A stretch of DNA of 64,000 bases, taken from NCBI GenBank assembly GCA_023436305.1, contig JAEZJQ010000005.1, positions 1 through 64,000 on the forward strand, written 5' to 3'. The stretch comes from Bacillota bacterium. GTDB lineage: Bacteria; Bacillota; UBA4882; UBA8346. A program made the position numbers and the translations under genes. How positions within the stretch are numbered: position 1 is the stretch's first letter; each line of letters begins with the position of its first letter. Below the pieces are notes generated by a model, which made no database searches, had not been told where the DNA came from, and saw nothing but the letters and a program-made list of their open reading frames with translations. Below, in pieces: positions 47,319 to 57,219 of the stretch.

Positions 47319-49055
47319 ATGAAACGATTATTCAGATATTTAAAAACATACCAATGGTATTTTATCCCGGCCATCGGCGCCATGTTTCTGGCTATTGCCC
47401 TGGATATGTTTAACCCGCGAATTCAAAAAACCATCGTCGATGAAGTGATCATTGCCGGCAAACCCCATTTCTTCAAAACTTTATTATTGGGACTGCTGGG
47501 TATTACTCTGGGACGGGTGATTCTGGGTTATTGCAAAGAGTATTTGTTTGATTACGGTGGCCAGAAAGTGGCGGCGGATCTCCGGCGTGATCTCTTCGAT
47601 CACATACAATCGTTGTCTTTTTCATTTTTTGACAGCGCCAATACCGGAGAATTGATGGCTCGCCTCAAGGAAGATGTGGACAATATCTGGCGGACCATTG
47701 CTTTTGGCGCTATGCTCTTCACGGAACAGTTGATTTATTTTCTGGTGGCCTCCTCGTTGATGTTTATTTTAAATTGGAAACTGGCCCTTGTCTGTTTAAC
47801 CATGATGCCATTCATTGCTTGGCTCGCGTTCCGGCTGGAAAATCAAATCGGGAATATCTACGACAAAATTAGCGACCAGGCGGTGCGTATGAACACTACC
47901 GCCCAGGAAAACATCGCCGGAATAAGGCTTGTAAAGGCATTTGGCCGTGAAAAACATGAGATTCAAAAGTTTTTGGCCCAAAATGAGCAAAATTATCAGT
48001 TAAATATCGAACAGGCCAGGATTTTAGGGAAATATTACCCCGGGATCGAGCTTTTGACTAATGTAAGTGTGGTGCTAACCACCGCTGTCGGCGGTTGGCT
48101 GGTAATGCGGGATGAGATCTCCATCGGTATGCTGGTCGCTTTTAGCAATTATATTTTCATGCTGATTTGGCCCATGCGGATGTTGGGGTGGCTTACCAAT
48201 ATGCTGGCCCAATGCCGGGCTTCCCTGAAGAAGCTTGAAGATCTATTTCAGGAAGTACCGGCTGTTCAGGAACCGGCCCAGCCCATCATCCCCCACAAGA
48301 TAACGGGACACTTGGTCTTTGAAAACGCCGGTTTTGAATATAACGGTGCCCCTATCTTGAAAAACATCCAATTGGATGTAAAACCCGGGCAAACTATTGC
48401 CATTATGGGCATGACCGGTTCCGGTAAAAGCTCGCTGATTAACTTGATCGGCCGTTTCTATGATTGTACCGAGGGGAATATCTATATTGACGGAATCAAT
48501 ATCAAGGACTGGCCGCTGGAACTACTGCGCCGTCAAATCGCAGTGGTGATGCAGGATACCTTCCTTTTTTCGGACACTATCGCCGAAAATATTAAACTCG
48601 GCAACCCGGAGGCCACCGCCGCCCAAATTTCCCAAGCCGCCACCGCCGCCAAAGTGGATGAATTCCTCGACGAACTTCCCGATGGACTGGAAACAGTCAT
48701 TGGGGAACGGGGCATCGGTTTATCGGGGGGGCAGAAGCAGCGGATCTCCATTGCCCGGGCGCTGATCAAAAACTGTCCCATATTGATCCTGGATGACGCC
48801 ACCTCCAACCTGGACATGGAGACCGAATATCAAATCCAAAAGGCGTTGGAGGAATATCCGGGGGTTACCAAATTGATCATCGCTCACCGGATCTCCGCCG
48901 TCAAAAACGCCACCGAGATCATTGTAATGGACGATGGCCAAATTATGGAACGGGGCACTCACCAACAATTGCTTGCTTTGAAACAGCGTTACTATGAGAC
49001 TTACCGGGAGCAGTTCCGAGATATACTTGATATGCAAAATGAGGAGGCGGGATAA
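47319..49055 (+). CDS. Heterodimeric ABC exporter, subunit with degenerate Walker B
   Basis: Type IV (ABCB-like) exporter half of 578 residues: six membrane helices (about 1-320), then the ATPase domain. Walker A is GMTGSGKSS and the signature LSGGQKQR is canonical. Walker B continues as LILDDATSNLD, so the catalytic Glu is Asp. That is the mark of the degenerate-site subunit in heterodimers such as BmrC, LmrC or TM287. The start at 47319 is preferred to 47304 because it follows GGGGAAG and begins with the usual MKRLFRYL. The partner gene starts at the next base after its stop codon. Drug or peptide export is the family role. Confidence 0.9.
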   Translation: MKRLFRYLKTYQWYFIPAIGAMFLAIALDMFNPRIQKTIVDEVIIAGKPHFFKTLLLGLLGITLGRVILGYCKEYLFDYGGQKVAADLRRDLFDHIQSLSFSFFDSANTGELMARLKEDVDNIWRTIAFGAMLFTEQLIYFLVASSLMFILNWKLALVCLTMMPFIAWLAFRLENQIGNIYDKISDQAVRMNTTAQENIAGIRLVKAFGREKHEIQKFLAQNEQNYQLNIEQARILGKYYPGIELLTNVSVVLTTAVGGWLVMRDEISIGMLVAFSNYIFMLIWPMRMLGWLTNMLAQCRASLKKLEDLFQEVPAVQEPAQPIIPHKITGHLVFENAGFEYNGAPILKNIQLDVKPGQTIAIMGMTGSGKSSLINLIGRFYDCTEGNIYIDGINIKDWPLELLRRQIAVVMQDTFLFSDTIAENIKLGNPEATAAQISQAATAAKVDEFLDELPDGLETVIGERGIGLSGGQKQRISIARALIKNCPILILDDATSNLDMETEYQIQKALEEYPGVTKLIIAHRISAVKNATEIIVMDDGQIMERGTHQQLLALKQRYYETYREQFRDILDMQNEEAG

Positions 49056-50858
49056 ATGCCTTTTGACAGTATTCAGGATGATGAGAAATTGCAAGAAACG
49101 ATGAATATCTTAACCATAAAGCGGCTGCTAAGTTATCTTAACCCTTATAAACTTCGGGTGGTCCAGATCATCGTTTTAATGGGCCTGGCCATCGGGGCTG
49201 AACTACTGAATCCTTATTTTATGAAACTGGCGATTGATAAGTATATTACTGCAAAAGACCTGGAAGGATTACTCTTGATAGGCCTTGGAATGATCGCTAT
49301 CAAGATTCTGGCTATGATTTGTACCCGGTGGCGGATTACGCTCATGGCCGGAGTGACCAATAAGATATTACTGACCATCCGGCAGCAATTATATTCTCAT
49401 ATTCAGAAACTCTCGTTTTCCTTCTTTGACAACCGGCCGGTGGGTAAAATCCTGGCCCGGATCATCGGGGACGTGAATTCGCTAAACGACCTGTTCACCA
49501 ATAGCGTGACCAATTTAATTCCGGATCTGGTCACCATCCTGGCGGTGGCCATCATCATGATGACCATGAATGTTCAACTGGGGTTACTTTCGTTAATTAC
49601 TTTACCTTTACTGGTAGGATTTATGGCTTATATCCAAATATTTTCCCACAAACGGTGGCGGATTCACCGGAAGAAAGTTTCCACCACCAATGCTTTCACC
49701 CACGAGAACTTCTCCGGGATCCGGGTGGTCCAGAGTTTTACTGCGGAACCGGCGGCCAGCCGGACCTTCGGTAAACTCTTACATGATAGCATGCAAGCTT
49801 TTATCCGGGCAGTCCGGTTAAATGACTGCTTCTGGCCATCGGTGGATTTTTCCTGGGGTATGGGAACTATTGTGGTTTTTTGGTATGGTGTGCATCTGTT
49901 GAATACAGGAACGATTACCATCGGTTTGTTGATTGCCTTTACCGGGTATATCGGGATGTTCTGGCATCCGGTAATGGAAATCAGCAACCTATATAATACT
50001 CTGATTTCCAACATGTCCGGGGCCGAGCGCATCTTTGAGATCCTGGATATTAAGCCCGAAATCCAGGACCGGCCGGAGGCTATCGTTTTACCGCCGTTCA
50101 AGGGCGAAGTCGTGTTTAAAAATGTTTCCTTCGGTTACGAGGAAGAACAAATCGTACTGCGGGATATCAATCTGGAAGTGAAGCCCGGGGAGACCATTGC
50201 CCTGGTGGGGCCAACCGGCGCCGGAAAGACCAGTATCGTCAACCTGATCAACCGTTTTTATGAAACAGATCGGGGCGAAGTATTGATCGACGGCTACAAT
50301 GTGAAGGATGTGGCTTTGGAAAGCCTGCACAGCCAGATGAGCATGGTATTGCAGGATACATTCCTCTTTTCGGGGAGCATTAAGGATAATATCCGCTATG
50401 GTAGGCTAAATGCCACCGATGAGGAGATTATCGCCGTGTCAAAGGCGGTTCACGCCCATGAATTCATTATGAAGCTGGAGCAAGGTTACGATACCGACAT
50501 CCACGAACGCGGCTCCCGCCTCTCCTTCGGACAGCGCCAGCAGATAGCCTTTGCCCGGGCTTTGCTCGCCAATCCCCGGATCTTGATTTTGGACGAGGCC
50601 ACCGCCGGAATCGATACCCATACGGAACGGTTGGTGCAGAAAGGAATTTCCCAACTTCTAAAAGGCCGGACTTCGTTCGTGATTGCCCACCGGCTCTCCA
50701 CAATTCAGAATGCAGACCGGATTGTGTTTGTCGAACATGGTAAAATTATGGAAATCGGGACGCACGAGGAATTACTGAAGCTAAAAGGACTGTATTATAA
50801 GTTGTATATGGCCCAATTTAAATTCTTGAATGAAGTCAAAGAGGAAGTAGCGGGGTGA
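49056..50858 (+). CDS. Heterodimeric ABC exporter, catalytic partner subunit
   Basis: ABCB-like half of 600 residues with six membrane helices (about 20-330) and one ATPase domain. Walker A is GPTGAGKTS and Walker B LILDEATAGID keeps the catalytic Glu, but the signature reads LSFGQRQQ instead of LSGGQ. This complements the first subunit, whose signature is normal and whose Walker B is altered. One consensus and one degenerate ATP site result, as in BmrCD and TM287/288. GAGGAGG lies 8 bp before the ATG, inside the end of the preceding gene. The two must function together. Confidence 0.92.
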   Translation: MPFDSIQDDEKLQETMNILTIKRLLSYLNPYKLRVVQIIVLMGLAIGAELLNPYFMKLAIDKYITAKDLEGLLLIGLGMIAIKILAMICTRWRITLMAGVTNKILLTIRQQLYSHIQKLSFSFFDNRPVGKILARIIGDVNSLNDLFTNSVTNLIPDLVTILAVAIIMMTMNVQLGLLSLITLPLLVGFMAYIQIFSHKRWRIHRKKVSTTNAFTHENFSGIRVVQSFTAEPAASRTFGKLLHDSMQAFIRAVRLNDCFWPSVDFSWGMGTIVVFWYGVHLLNTGTITIGLLIAFTGYIGMFWHPVMEISNLYNTLISNMSGAERIFEILDIKPEIQDRPEAIVLPPFKGEVVFKNVSFGYEEEQIVLRDINLEVKPGETIALVGPTGAGKTSIVNLINRFYETDRGEVLIDGYNVKDVALESLHSQMSMVLQDTFLFSGSIKDNIRYGRLNATDEEIIAVSKAVHAHEFIMKLEQGYDTDIHERGSRLSFGQRQQIAFARALLANPRILILDEATAGIDTHTERLVQKGISQLLKGRTSFVIAHRLSTIQNADRIVFVEHGKIMEIGTHEELLKLKGLYYKLYMAQFKFLNEVKEEVAG

Positions 50859-50869
50859 GAATAGTTTGG

Positions 50870-50935
50870 AATTGTGAGTTACGAGTCCCGAGTTACGAAT
50901 TAAGAGTTAAGAGTTGCGAATCTTTAGAATGAAGA
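50870..50935. repeat. gagttacgag-type word repeat
   Basis: The gap after the ABC genes contains gagttacgagtcccgagtta and then gaattaagagttaagagttgcga: five or six near-copies of GAGTTAnGA in about 50 bp. The same word type occurs near 13003-13022. No coding frame is present. Confidence 0.5.
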
Positions 50936-50957
50936 GCCTGAATTAAGGGGTTTGGAA

Positions 50958-51452
50958 TTAATCATCAATTATCCCTTGCCTTTTCAGGCCAATCGCCAAA
51001 ATAAATCCGTAAAGAATATATCCGCTTAAAATAATCAGTAAATCAAAGGTTTGTTTATGAAATTCCCGCTTATAATGAAACACGTCGTCCAAAAAGCCCG
51101 AATGAAAAAAGAAGATGTAAAAACTTATAAAGATAATCTTAAGTGGATAAAAATCAGTTGAAAAGACTTTGGTGAAGAGGAAAGAAATGATGACGCCCCA
51201 GAACACGCCAATGCAGCAGTGTATAAAAAAAGCGATAATATTCATCTCTAAATTATCTTTATAAGTAAAAACGGTATCACCGGCGAGGGCGCTTATGCCA
51301 AATTTGGTTAACCCTAACCAATGAAAAAATTCCACAAAAACAAACATGACGATACTGGCGACAAGTCCTGCCAATGCCCCTTTTATAAACTCCTGCTTTT
51401 TTTCGAAACGTTCCATTTTACCTCGAAAAGAATTGTTAGAAAATGACTTCAT
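50958..51452 (-). CDS. Four-helix membrane protein, possibly YqhR-like
   Basis: Integral membrane protein of about 164 residues with four hydrophobic helices: one at ALAGLVASIVMFVFVEFF, two central ones, and one at the C-terminus. Size and helix layout recall the uncharacterised YqhR family, but the match is loose. The start at 51452 follows GAGGAAA; a second possible start lies at MERFEKK. Its upstream open frame runs into the divergent DUF3795 gene and is not used. Function unknown. Confidence 0.5.
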   Translation of the reverse strand: MKSFSNNSFRGKMERFEKKQEFIKGALAGLVASIVMFVFVEFFHWLGLTKFGISALAGDTVFTYKDNLEMNIIAFFIHCCIGVFWGVIISFLFTKVFSTDFYPLKIIFISFYIFFFHSGFLDDVFHYKREFHKQTFDLLIILSGYILYGFILAIGLKRQGIIDD

Positions 51453-51568
51453 GGATATAATTTCCTCAATTGATTCTTTATATACGGGAAATCCGGGAAT
51501 TGTGTCAATGATTTGAATGCATGGTAATTCTTTTTCTGTAAATATTTTAATTTTTTGGGGGGTTACGG

Positions 51569-51826
51569 ATGATTGAATCAAGATGTGGTATAAAATGTAA
51601 TGAATGCGAATGGGTGCCGAAAACAAATTGTCCCGGTTGTATTGCAGCCCATGGCCGGCCGTTTCACGGTGAATGTCCGGTGGCCATCTGTTGTGAAAAC
51701 CGTAATTTGCAACATTGTGGTCAATGTGCGAATTTCCCTTGTCAACAGCTTACCGAATACGCATATGATAAGGAACATGGGGATAATGGCACCAGGATTG
51801 AAACCTTGAAGCAATGGCTTGAATAA
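51569..51826 (+). CDS. DUF3795-type cysteine-rich protein, copy 1
   Basis: Small protein of 85 residues with at least nine cysteines in short motifs: CGIKCNEC, NCPGC, GECPVAICCENR, and HCGQCANFPCQQL. This is the pattern of the DUF3795 family, proposed to bind metal. The ribosome site GGGGGG precedes the ATG. The last third is identical at DNA level over 91 bp to the copy at 59466. The two proteins then differ at their C-termini; this one stops right after the shared block. Confidence 0.82.
   Translation: MIESRCGIKCNECEWVPKTNCPGCIAAHGRPFHGECPVAICCENRNLQHCGQCANFPCQQLTEYAYDKEHGDNGTRIETLKQWLE
51730..51820. repeat. 91-bp exact repeat, copy 1
   Basis: This block is identical to 59627-59717, base for base, while the preceding 160 bp of the two genes have diverged noticeably. 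It lies in the 3' part of the DUF3795-type gene. Confidence 0.9.
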
Positions 51827-52339
51827 TCATATCCACGAGCACGGGCGGATTCGGGAAATGGGAACACATACACCGTTTGTTTTATTGCAATTTTGCTCAT
51901 GAATCCTGTTTTCTTGTGGACGAATTTTGAAAATTACATAAAAACAGTACAAACCTCTAACCAGATTTTCAAGCATATGGAGATGGCTTTTATGATTGTC
52001 TACGGAGCGTGTTATGTTATACAACTTTGTAGTATTGAGGAAATCGCAGAAGCATCAAAAAAGTATTACGCCAAAATCGCAAAACTGTTTGGAACAGGAT
52101 TTTTTTGTTTTGATTGGCATAAATTATTTTATTCAGATAAGTGCTGTTCGATTGCAGATCAAAGCTGGCCAAACGAATGGACTCGGGCAATTTATTCAAG
52201 CAAATCCTGTTTCAGTTTTTTCTGCCATTAATATGCTATGAAGATTTTCAGAGGCCGGCGTCCTGTCAGCCCCTGAACTATTATCGAAGGCGCGCCATCA
52301 CATAACAAAATGCATTTGTGCTTCATTGGAGGGATACAA
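51827..52339. other. AT-rich region without a recognisable gene
   Basis: Two overlapping plus-strand open frames (51893-52231 and 51996-52241) lack good ribosome sites, and neither resembles a known protein. Cysteine- and tryptophan-rich tails suggest out-of-frame translation. The region may be decayed coding DNA between accessory genes. Confidence 0.35.
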
Positions 52340-52712
52340 ATGTTTTTATTTTTGAGTATTTTGACTGGGTTAACATTTACTTTAATAGGAATTTTTATAG
52401 GTAAATTTCCCCCCAAAAATATAAATCCGATTTCAGGATATCGGACTAAATTTTCGATGAAAAACCAAAAAACATGGGATGAAGCACAAAAATATAGTTC
52501 CAAAAAAACTGGTAACATTTGGTATTATCTCAATCGGAATTGCATTGATCCTTTATTTTATATTTCCCAAAAACCATGAGATAGTTTCAATTATTTCTAC
52601 TATAATTGGTTTATGCTCAGCGTTTCTTTCAGTAATTTTAACAGAAACTCATTTAAGAAAAATATTTGATAATAATGGCGCGGAATGTAATATCACTAAG
52701 AAACGTGATTGA
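52340..52712 (+). pseudogene. SdpI-family membrane protein gene, frameshifted
   Basis: A GGAGGG ribosome site precedes ATG 52340. The first frame encodes two hydrophobic stretches around FIGKFPPKNINPISGYRTKF and MKNQKTWDEAQKYSSK, a good match to the conserved cytoplasmic loop of SdpI-family proteins. At a run of seven A residues (52502-52508) the frame breaks. The continuation KLVTFGIISIGIALILYFIF and the last helix lie in another frame, up to 52712. Six A residues would restore one frame of about 124 residues. This may be a true mutation, phase-variation slippage or a sequencing error. SdpI proteins give immunity to SdpC-type toxins in Bacillus; other members are of unknown role. Confidence 0.65.
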
Positions 52713-52747
52713 CAATTCCAACACTGGTTCGATTGGAGAGATAATCA

Positions 52748-54088
52748 TTAACGACTATACACTTTTTCATCAACATCTTTTCCCCTCACCAGTTCCAACT
52801 GAGCTAAAGCGGTTAAATAGGAAGCGACACCTTGATAGTATCCATTTAAGGTCGTATCCAAATTTAACTGGGCATCGGCGATATCAAGGGTGGTTGCCAT
52901 TCCGGCGTTGTAATGGGACCCGGTCACACGTACCGATTCTTTGGCAAAATCAATATTTGCTTGGTTAAAATTGATTGTTTCAACGGCTTCCTTAAAATCC
53001 CGGAAGGCTGCCTCCACCTCCACTCCGATTTGGTCCCGTTGATCGGTTTGATTTATTTTGGCGATCTTCAGGCTGTCTTGGGCGGCGGCGACTTTCCTTG
53101 CAGTAATCATGCCGTCAAATAAAACTCCACTCAAGTTAGCCGTAAGGTTCAATGTTTTATCCCAATTCCCGGGCTGAAAATCAGGGCCGCTGCCGCTGTA
53201 TTTTGGGGACAATGTGACTGTCGGTTTATATCCGGCTTCCGCCAATTTCACATTACAATCGGCGATTTGAACCTGCTTTTCCGCCTGATGCATTTCCGGG
53301 CGGTTTTTATAAGTCTCTTCAAGAAGTACCGACAGATTTAACGCATCGCTTTTTAAAATTTGCAACTGAGAGATATCCAATTCGGCTTTAATTGGGCGGG
53401 TACGCTCTAAACCCACGCAGTTTGCAAGGTTTAATTTCGCCAAATCAACAGCATGTTCGGCTTTCATGACCGGTGGTTTCAATTTCTCCCATTGAATTCT
53501 GGCTTTGAGCAGGTCGAATTTGGTAGCCATTCCCATCCGGTTGGCTTTGTTTAGATGTTCATAATGCCTACCCATGTTGTCATATGACGATTGGGCCACA
53601 ATCAGCATCTGCTGCGCCAGCCAAAGATTGTAGAAAGCGGTTTTAATATTATAGACGACTCGTTGCTTTGCTTTACGCTGATCCTCAAGCGCCGAATCAA
53701 GCTTTAACTGGGCCAATTTCACACTGGTGGTAATTTTTCCGCCATTATACAGGTACACATTAAGAGATAACGAACCATTCCAGGAACTACCACCGGAACT
53801 CGGAGGATTGGTATCGGAAACAGAGTAATTTAAAGTGGGTAGATATCCGCCATAAGCTTGCCGTAATCCCTCTTCCGCAATTGCCACATTTTGGGCCGCA
53901 ACTTCCAGTTGCCGGCTGTTTTGATACCCTAATTTCAGGCATTGGTCAAGGGTAAGGGCTTCCTCCGGGACTGGACTATTATTGGCACCGGATGTAGAAA
54001 CCGGCGCGGGCCGTTGGTCCGCCCATATCCGGAACGGTAAGCTGATTAATACTAATAATAGAAACCATCCAATCGCTCTCTTTCGCAT
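52748..54088 (-). CDS. TolC-family outer membrane efflux protein
   Basis: Outer-membrane channel of 446 residues with an N-terminal signal peptide (about 1-23). Two OEP repeats have long alpha-helical hairpins with Ala-Gln-Leu-rich patterns: ALTLDQCLKLGYQNSRQL at the start of the first, LNLSVLLEETYKNRPEMHQA at the second. YNAGMATTLDIADAQLNL lies near the C-terminus, as in other family members. It follows the RND gene by 41 bp and is the last gene of the pump operon. Its presence implies an outer membrane. Confidence 0.93.
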   Translation of the reverse strand: MRKRAIGWFLLLVLISLPFRIWADQRPAPVSTSGANNSPVPEEALTLDQCLKLGYQNSRQLEVAAQNVAIAEEGLRQAYGGYLPTLNYSVSDTNPPSSGGSSWNGSLSLNVYLYNGGKITTSVKLAQLKLDSALEDQRKAKQRVVYNIKTAFYNLWLAQQMLIVAQSSYDNMGRHYEHLNKANRMGMATKFDLLKARIQWEKLKPPVMKAEHAVDLAKLNLANCVGLERTRPIKAELDISQLQILKSDALNLSVLLEETYKNRPEMHQAEKQVQIADCNVKLAEAGYKPTVTLSPKYSGSGPDFQPGNWDKTLNLTANLSGVLFDGMITARKVAAAQDSLKIAKINQTDQRDQIGVEVEAAFRDFKEAVETINFNQANIDFAKESVRVTGSHYNAGMATTLDIADAQLNLDTTLNGYYQGVASYLTALAQLELVRGKDVDEKVYSR

Positions 54089-54129
54089 TTTAACCTCCTA
54101 CTAAAAGTAAACTAAACGCGGTGTGAAAC

Positions 54130-57100
54130 TTAAATATTATTCGATTGATTAATTTTTCCCAATTTCAATAGAGAATTACGCAAATGTTCGATTCGGGTAT
54201 AAACCACCGGGACAACCACCAGAGTCATGATCATCGAACAAGTTAAACCGCCGATCAGGACCCATCCCATACTGTTTTTAAATTCCGAACCGGAGGCCGT
54301 CGATATGGCCAGGGGTAACATTCCAATGATCATGGTTAAGGTAGTCATTAAAATGGGGCGTAATCGTTCACGTCCCGCCTCGATTAGGGCGTCTTGAATG
54401 GAAAGACCTTCCGCGCGGCGTTTGTTGGTGAAATCAACCAGCAAAATGGCATTTTTACTTACCAAACCGATTTGCATGATGATTCCCATAATCGAGAAGA
54501 TCGCCAGGGAGTTTTTGGTTAAAGCCAGGGCAAGCAATGCACCGATTACGGCTAGCGGAATCGAAAACAACACCGCGAACGGGTATACAAACGAATTATA
54601 CAAAGCAGCCATTATCAAATACACAAAAACAATCGCGGCAAGCAACGCCAGCCATAAACTGCTAAAAGAATCCGCTTGATTTTTTAGTGTTCCCACAAAA
54701 GTCGTATTAACTCCCGGGGGAAATTTTTCCCGGGAAAGCGCGTCTCGAATATCGTTTCCGATATCACCGCTGGTACGGCCGACCGCCTGGGCGCTGACGG
54801 AAATGGAATAACTGCGATTCCGCCGTTGAAGCGAGGTCGGCCCCATTGCCCTTGTAATCGAAGCAAATTGATTCAAAGGGATTAATTGGCCGCTGCGGTT
54901 GACGACCGCCAAATTAGCCAGGTCGGAAGTATGCATCCGGTTTAGCTGATCGAGAATAACATTGATGTCATACTGAACTCCATCGCGATCCTCATATTTG
55001 GCGTCCGTATTTCCGGTCAAATCCATCTGGATGGCCTCTCCAACGGTGGCCATATCTAAACCAAGCTTGGCCATTTTACTCCGGTTAAATTGGATCCTCC
55101 GTTCCGGCAGCGAGTTGTCGGAGGAGAGACGAACATCGGCGGTACCGGGAATTTTGGTGACGATTTCACGGACCTGGCTAGCGGTTTGGGAAACATCTTC
55201 CCAATTGGGACCGTTGACGGCTATCTGAATCGGCGCCCAGCCTCCGCCACCGACCGGCAAAACGCTGGGCTGGGAAACGAACACTTTGATTCCCGGTATC
55301 CCGCGTAAACGTCCCCGGATTTCCCTGCCGATTTCATCGGCCGAACGGGAACGCTGATTCTTGGAGAGTAAATTCAGATCAAAAGAGGCCCGATAACTGG
55401 ATTCACTATTGGTGTATATTGTTTGCACTTCAGGTATTTTCGAAATTATTCTTTCCACGTTATGGGCCATTTCATTCGTCTGGGTCAATTTGGACCGTGG
55501 ATTCAACTGGATATCAACGGTAAGCTCACCTTGATCGGCTTGAGGCATAAATTCCGAACCGATGAAACCAAAAGGTACCAAAGACAGTGCAAGGACAAAT
55601 AGCAACGCGGCGGCCAACAACACTTTCCATGGATTTTGCAAACAAATCCGCAAGAACTTAAGGTAGTCATTGGTTACCGCGGCATACATCCTCTCGAACC
55701 AAATCCCAAAGCGGCCCATTAAACTCTCTTTGGTCAGTTTCTCAAGTCGGCTGAAACGGGAAGCCAGTAACGGGGTAACCGTAAATGAAACAAATAGGCT
55801 GGTTAAAGTTGAAATTACGATGACAATCGCAAATTGTTTCATCATTCCGCCGATAGTTCCCACGATTAAAGTCAGCGGCAGATAAACTACCACATCCACC
55901 AGGGTAATCGAAAGCGCGGTGAACCCGATTTCGTTCCGGCCGTTTAACGCCGCGGTCCGCTGGTCTTCTTTTTGTTCCAAATGGCGGTAAATATTCTCTA
56001 ATACTACAATGGCGTCATCCACCAGAATTCCAATGACCAGCGACAAAGCCAACAAGGTAATGATATTCATCGAAAAATTAAGTGCCCACATGCCGATGAA
56101 AGTCACCACCAAAGAGGTGGGAATGGCAATCATTACGATAATGGAGTTCCGGATGCTGTGCAAAAAGGTCAACATGACGACCGCCACCAACAAAATCGCC
56201 AGTAGCAAATCTTCCGTAACCGCATTGGCTGAATTAACGATAAAAGTAGCCGTATCGCTAACGATTTGCGATTTCAAATTGATATTCCGGTATTGGCTTT
56301 CGAGTTTCACCAGTTCGGCCCGGACCAGTTTGCTGACTTCCACCGTATTGGCGTCGGATTGTTTAAGAATCCGCACGGAAATCATATCTTTGCCGTTGAT
56401 CCGGGTAAACGAATTGAAATCCTTTTTGCCGTCGAATACTTCCCCGACATCGGAAAGGCAAACATTGCCACCGGTGGCTGATTGGCCAATCACCAAGTTT
56501 TTAAGGTCATCAAGGGATTTGAAACGCCCGGCCAAACGAACTACATATTGCCCGTCATCGTCGGGAATAATGCCGGCCGGATATTCCAGATTGGCATTTT
56601 TAATGATTTGCACGATTTGCGGGGTCGATAAACCGTATAGACGCATTTTTTTAGCGTTCAGATTGACTTTAATCTCCCGCTGCCGTCCTCCTGAAATATT
56701 GACCTGGCCGACTCCGGACATATTTGAAAGGCGTGGTCCAATAAAATCATTGACTAATTGATAAAATTGAGTATCCGGTAAATTGCTGGTGAACCCAACC
56801 GACATTATCGGCCGGTCGTCCAGAGAAACCTTGGAAAGAATCGGAGTGTCAACCCCATACGGCAAGCTTCGGAGTATCCGGTTGACTTTTCGTTGTGTTT
56901 CCTGCAAAGCGAAATCAATATTGGCGCCGGAATTAAACTGGATGGATACCCGTGATCTTCCTTCCATGCTGCTCGAAGTAATGGTATCCACCTTGTCCAA
57001 ACCGGAAACCGCATCTTCAATCCGCTTCGTGACAGCGGTTGCCACATCGGCGGCGGAGGCTCCCGGATAGGAAGTGCTGATACTGACCATCGGCACATTC

Positions 57101-57219
57101 ATATCGGGGAAAAGATCAAATTTCAGATGGGTATAGCCGAAAACACCCAATATTGTTAATATGGAAAAGAGCACGATAATTAAAATGGGGCGTTTGATAG
57201 CAAGTTCGGTAATGGTCAC
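54130..57219 (-). CDS. RND efflux transporter, HAE1 family
   Basis: Inner-membrane proton antiporter of 1029 residues, the normal AcrB-type length. Twelve membrane helices and two large periplasmic loops are visible. The proton-relay pair Asp-Asp is in LVIGILVDDAIVVLENIYRH (transmembrane helix 4). The N-terminus has the family pattern FPDMNVPMVSISTSYPGASA. It forms a tripartite drug or lipid pump with the adaptor encoded upstream and TolC downstream. Substrates are not predictable. Confidence 0.96.
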   Translation of the reverse strand: MTITELAIKRPILIIVLFSILTILGVFGYTHLKFDLFPDMNVPMVSISTSYPGASAADVATAVTKRIEDAVSGLDKVDTITSSSMEGRSRVSIQFNSGANIDFALQETQRKVNRILRSLPYGVDTPILSKVSLDDRPIMSVGFTSNLPDTQFYQLVNDFIGPRLSNMSGVGQVNISGGRQREIKVNLNAKKMRLYGLSTPQIVQIIKNANLEYPAGIIPDDDGQYVVRLAGRFKSLDDLKNLVIGQSATGGNVCLSDVGEVFDGKKDFNSFTRINGKDMISVRILKQSDANTVEVSKLVRAELVKLESQYRNINLKSQIVSDTATFIVNSANAVTEDLLLAILLVAVVMLTFLHSIRNSIIVMIAIPTSLVVTFIGMWALNFSMNIITLLALSLVIGILVDDAIVVLENIYRHLEQKEDQRTAALNGRNEIGFTALSITLVDVVVYLPLTLIVGTIGGMMKQFAIVIVISTLTSLFVSFTVTPLLASRFSRLEKLTKESLMGRFGIWFERMYAAVTNDYLKFLRICLQNPWKVLLAAALLFVLALSLVPFGFIGSEFMPQADQGELTVDIQLNPRSKLTQTNEMAHNVERIISKIPEVQTIYTNSESSYRASFDLNLLSKNQRSRSADEIGREIRGRLRGIPGIKVFVSQPSVLPVGGGGWAPIQIAVNGPNWEDVSQTASQVREIVTKIPGTADVRLSSDNSLPERRIQFNRSKMAKLGLDMATVGEAIQMDLTGNTDAKYEDRDGVQYDINVILDQLNRMHTSDLANLAVVNRSGQLIPLNQFASITRAMGPTSLQRRNRSYSISVSAQAVGRTSGDIGNDIRDALSREKFPPGVNTTFVGTLKNQADSFSSLWLALLAAIVFVYLIMAALYNSFVYPFAVLFSIPLAVIGALLALALTKNSLAIFSIMGIIMQIGLVSKNAILLVDFTNKRRAEGLSIQDALIEAGRERLRPILMTTLTMIIGMLPLAISTASGSEFKNSMGWVLIGGLTCSMIMTLVVVPVVYTRIEHLRNSLLKLGKINQSNNI

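Noticed and set aside
52666..52968. Plus-strand frame of 100 codons over the end of the TolC-type gene
   Set aside because: It is the shadow of the TolC-family coding strand and has no supporting features.
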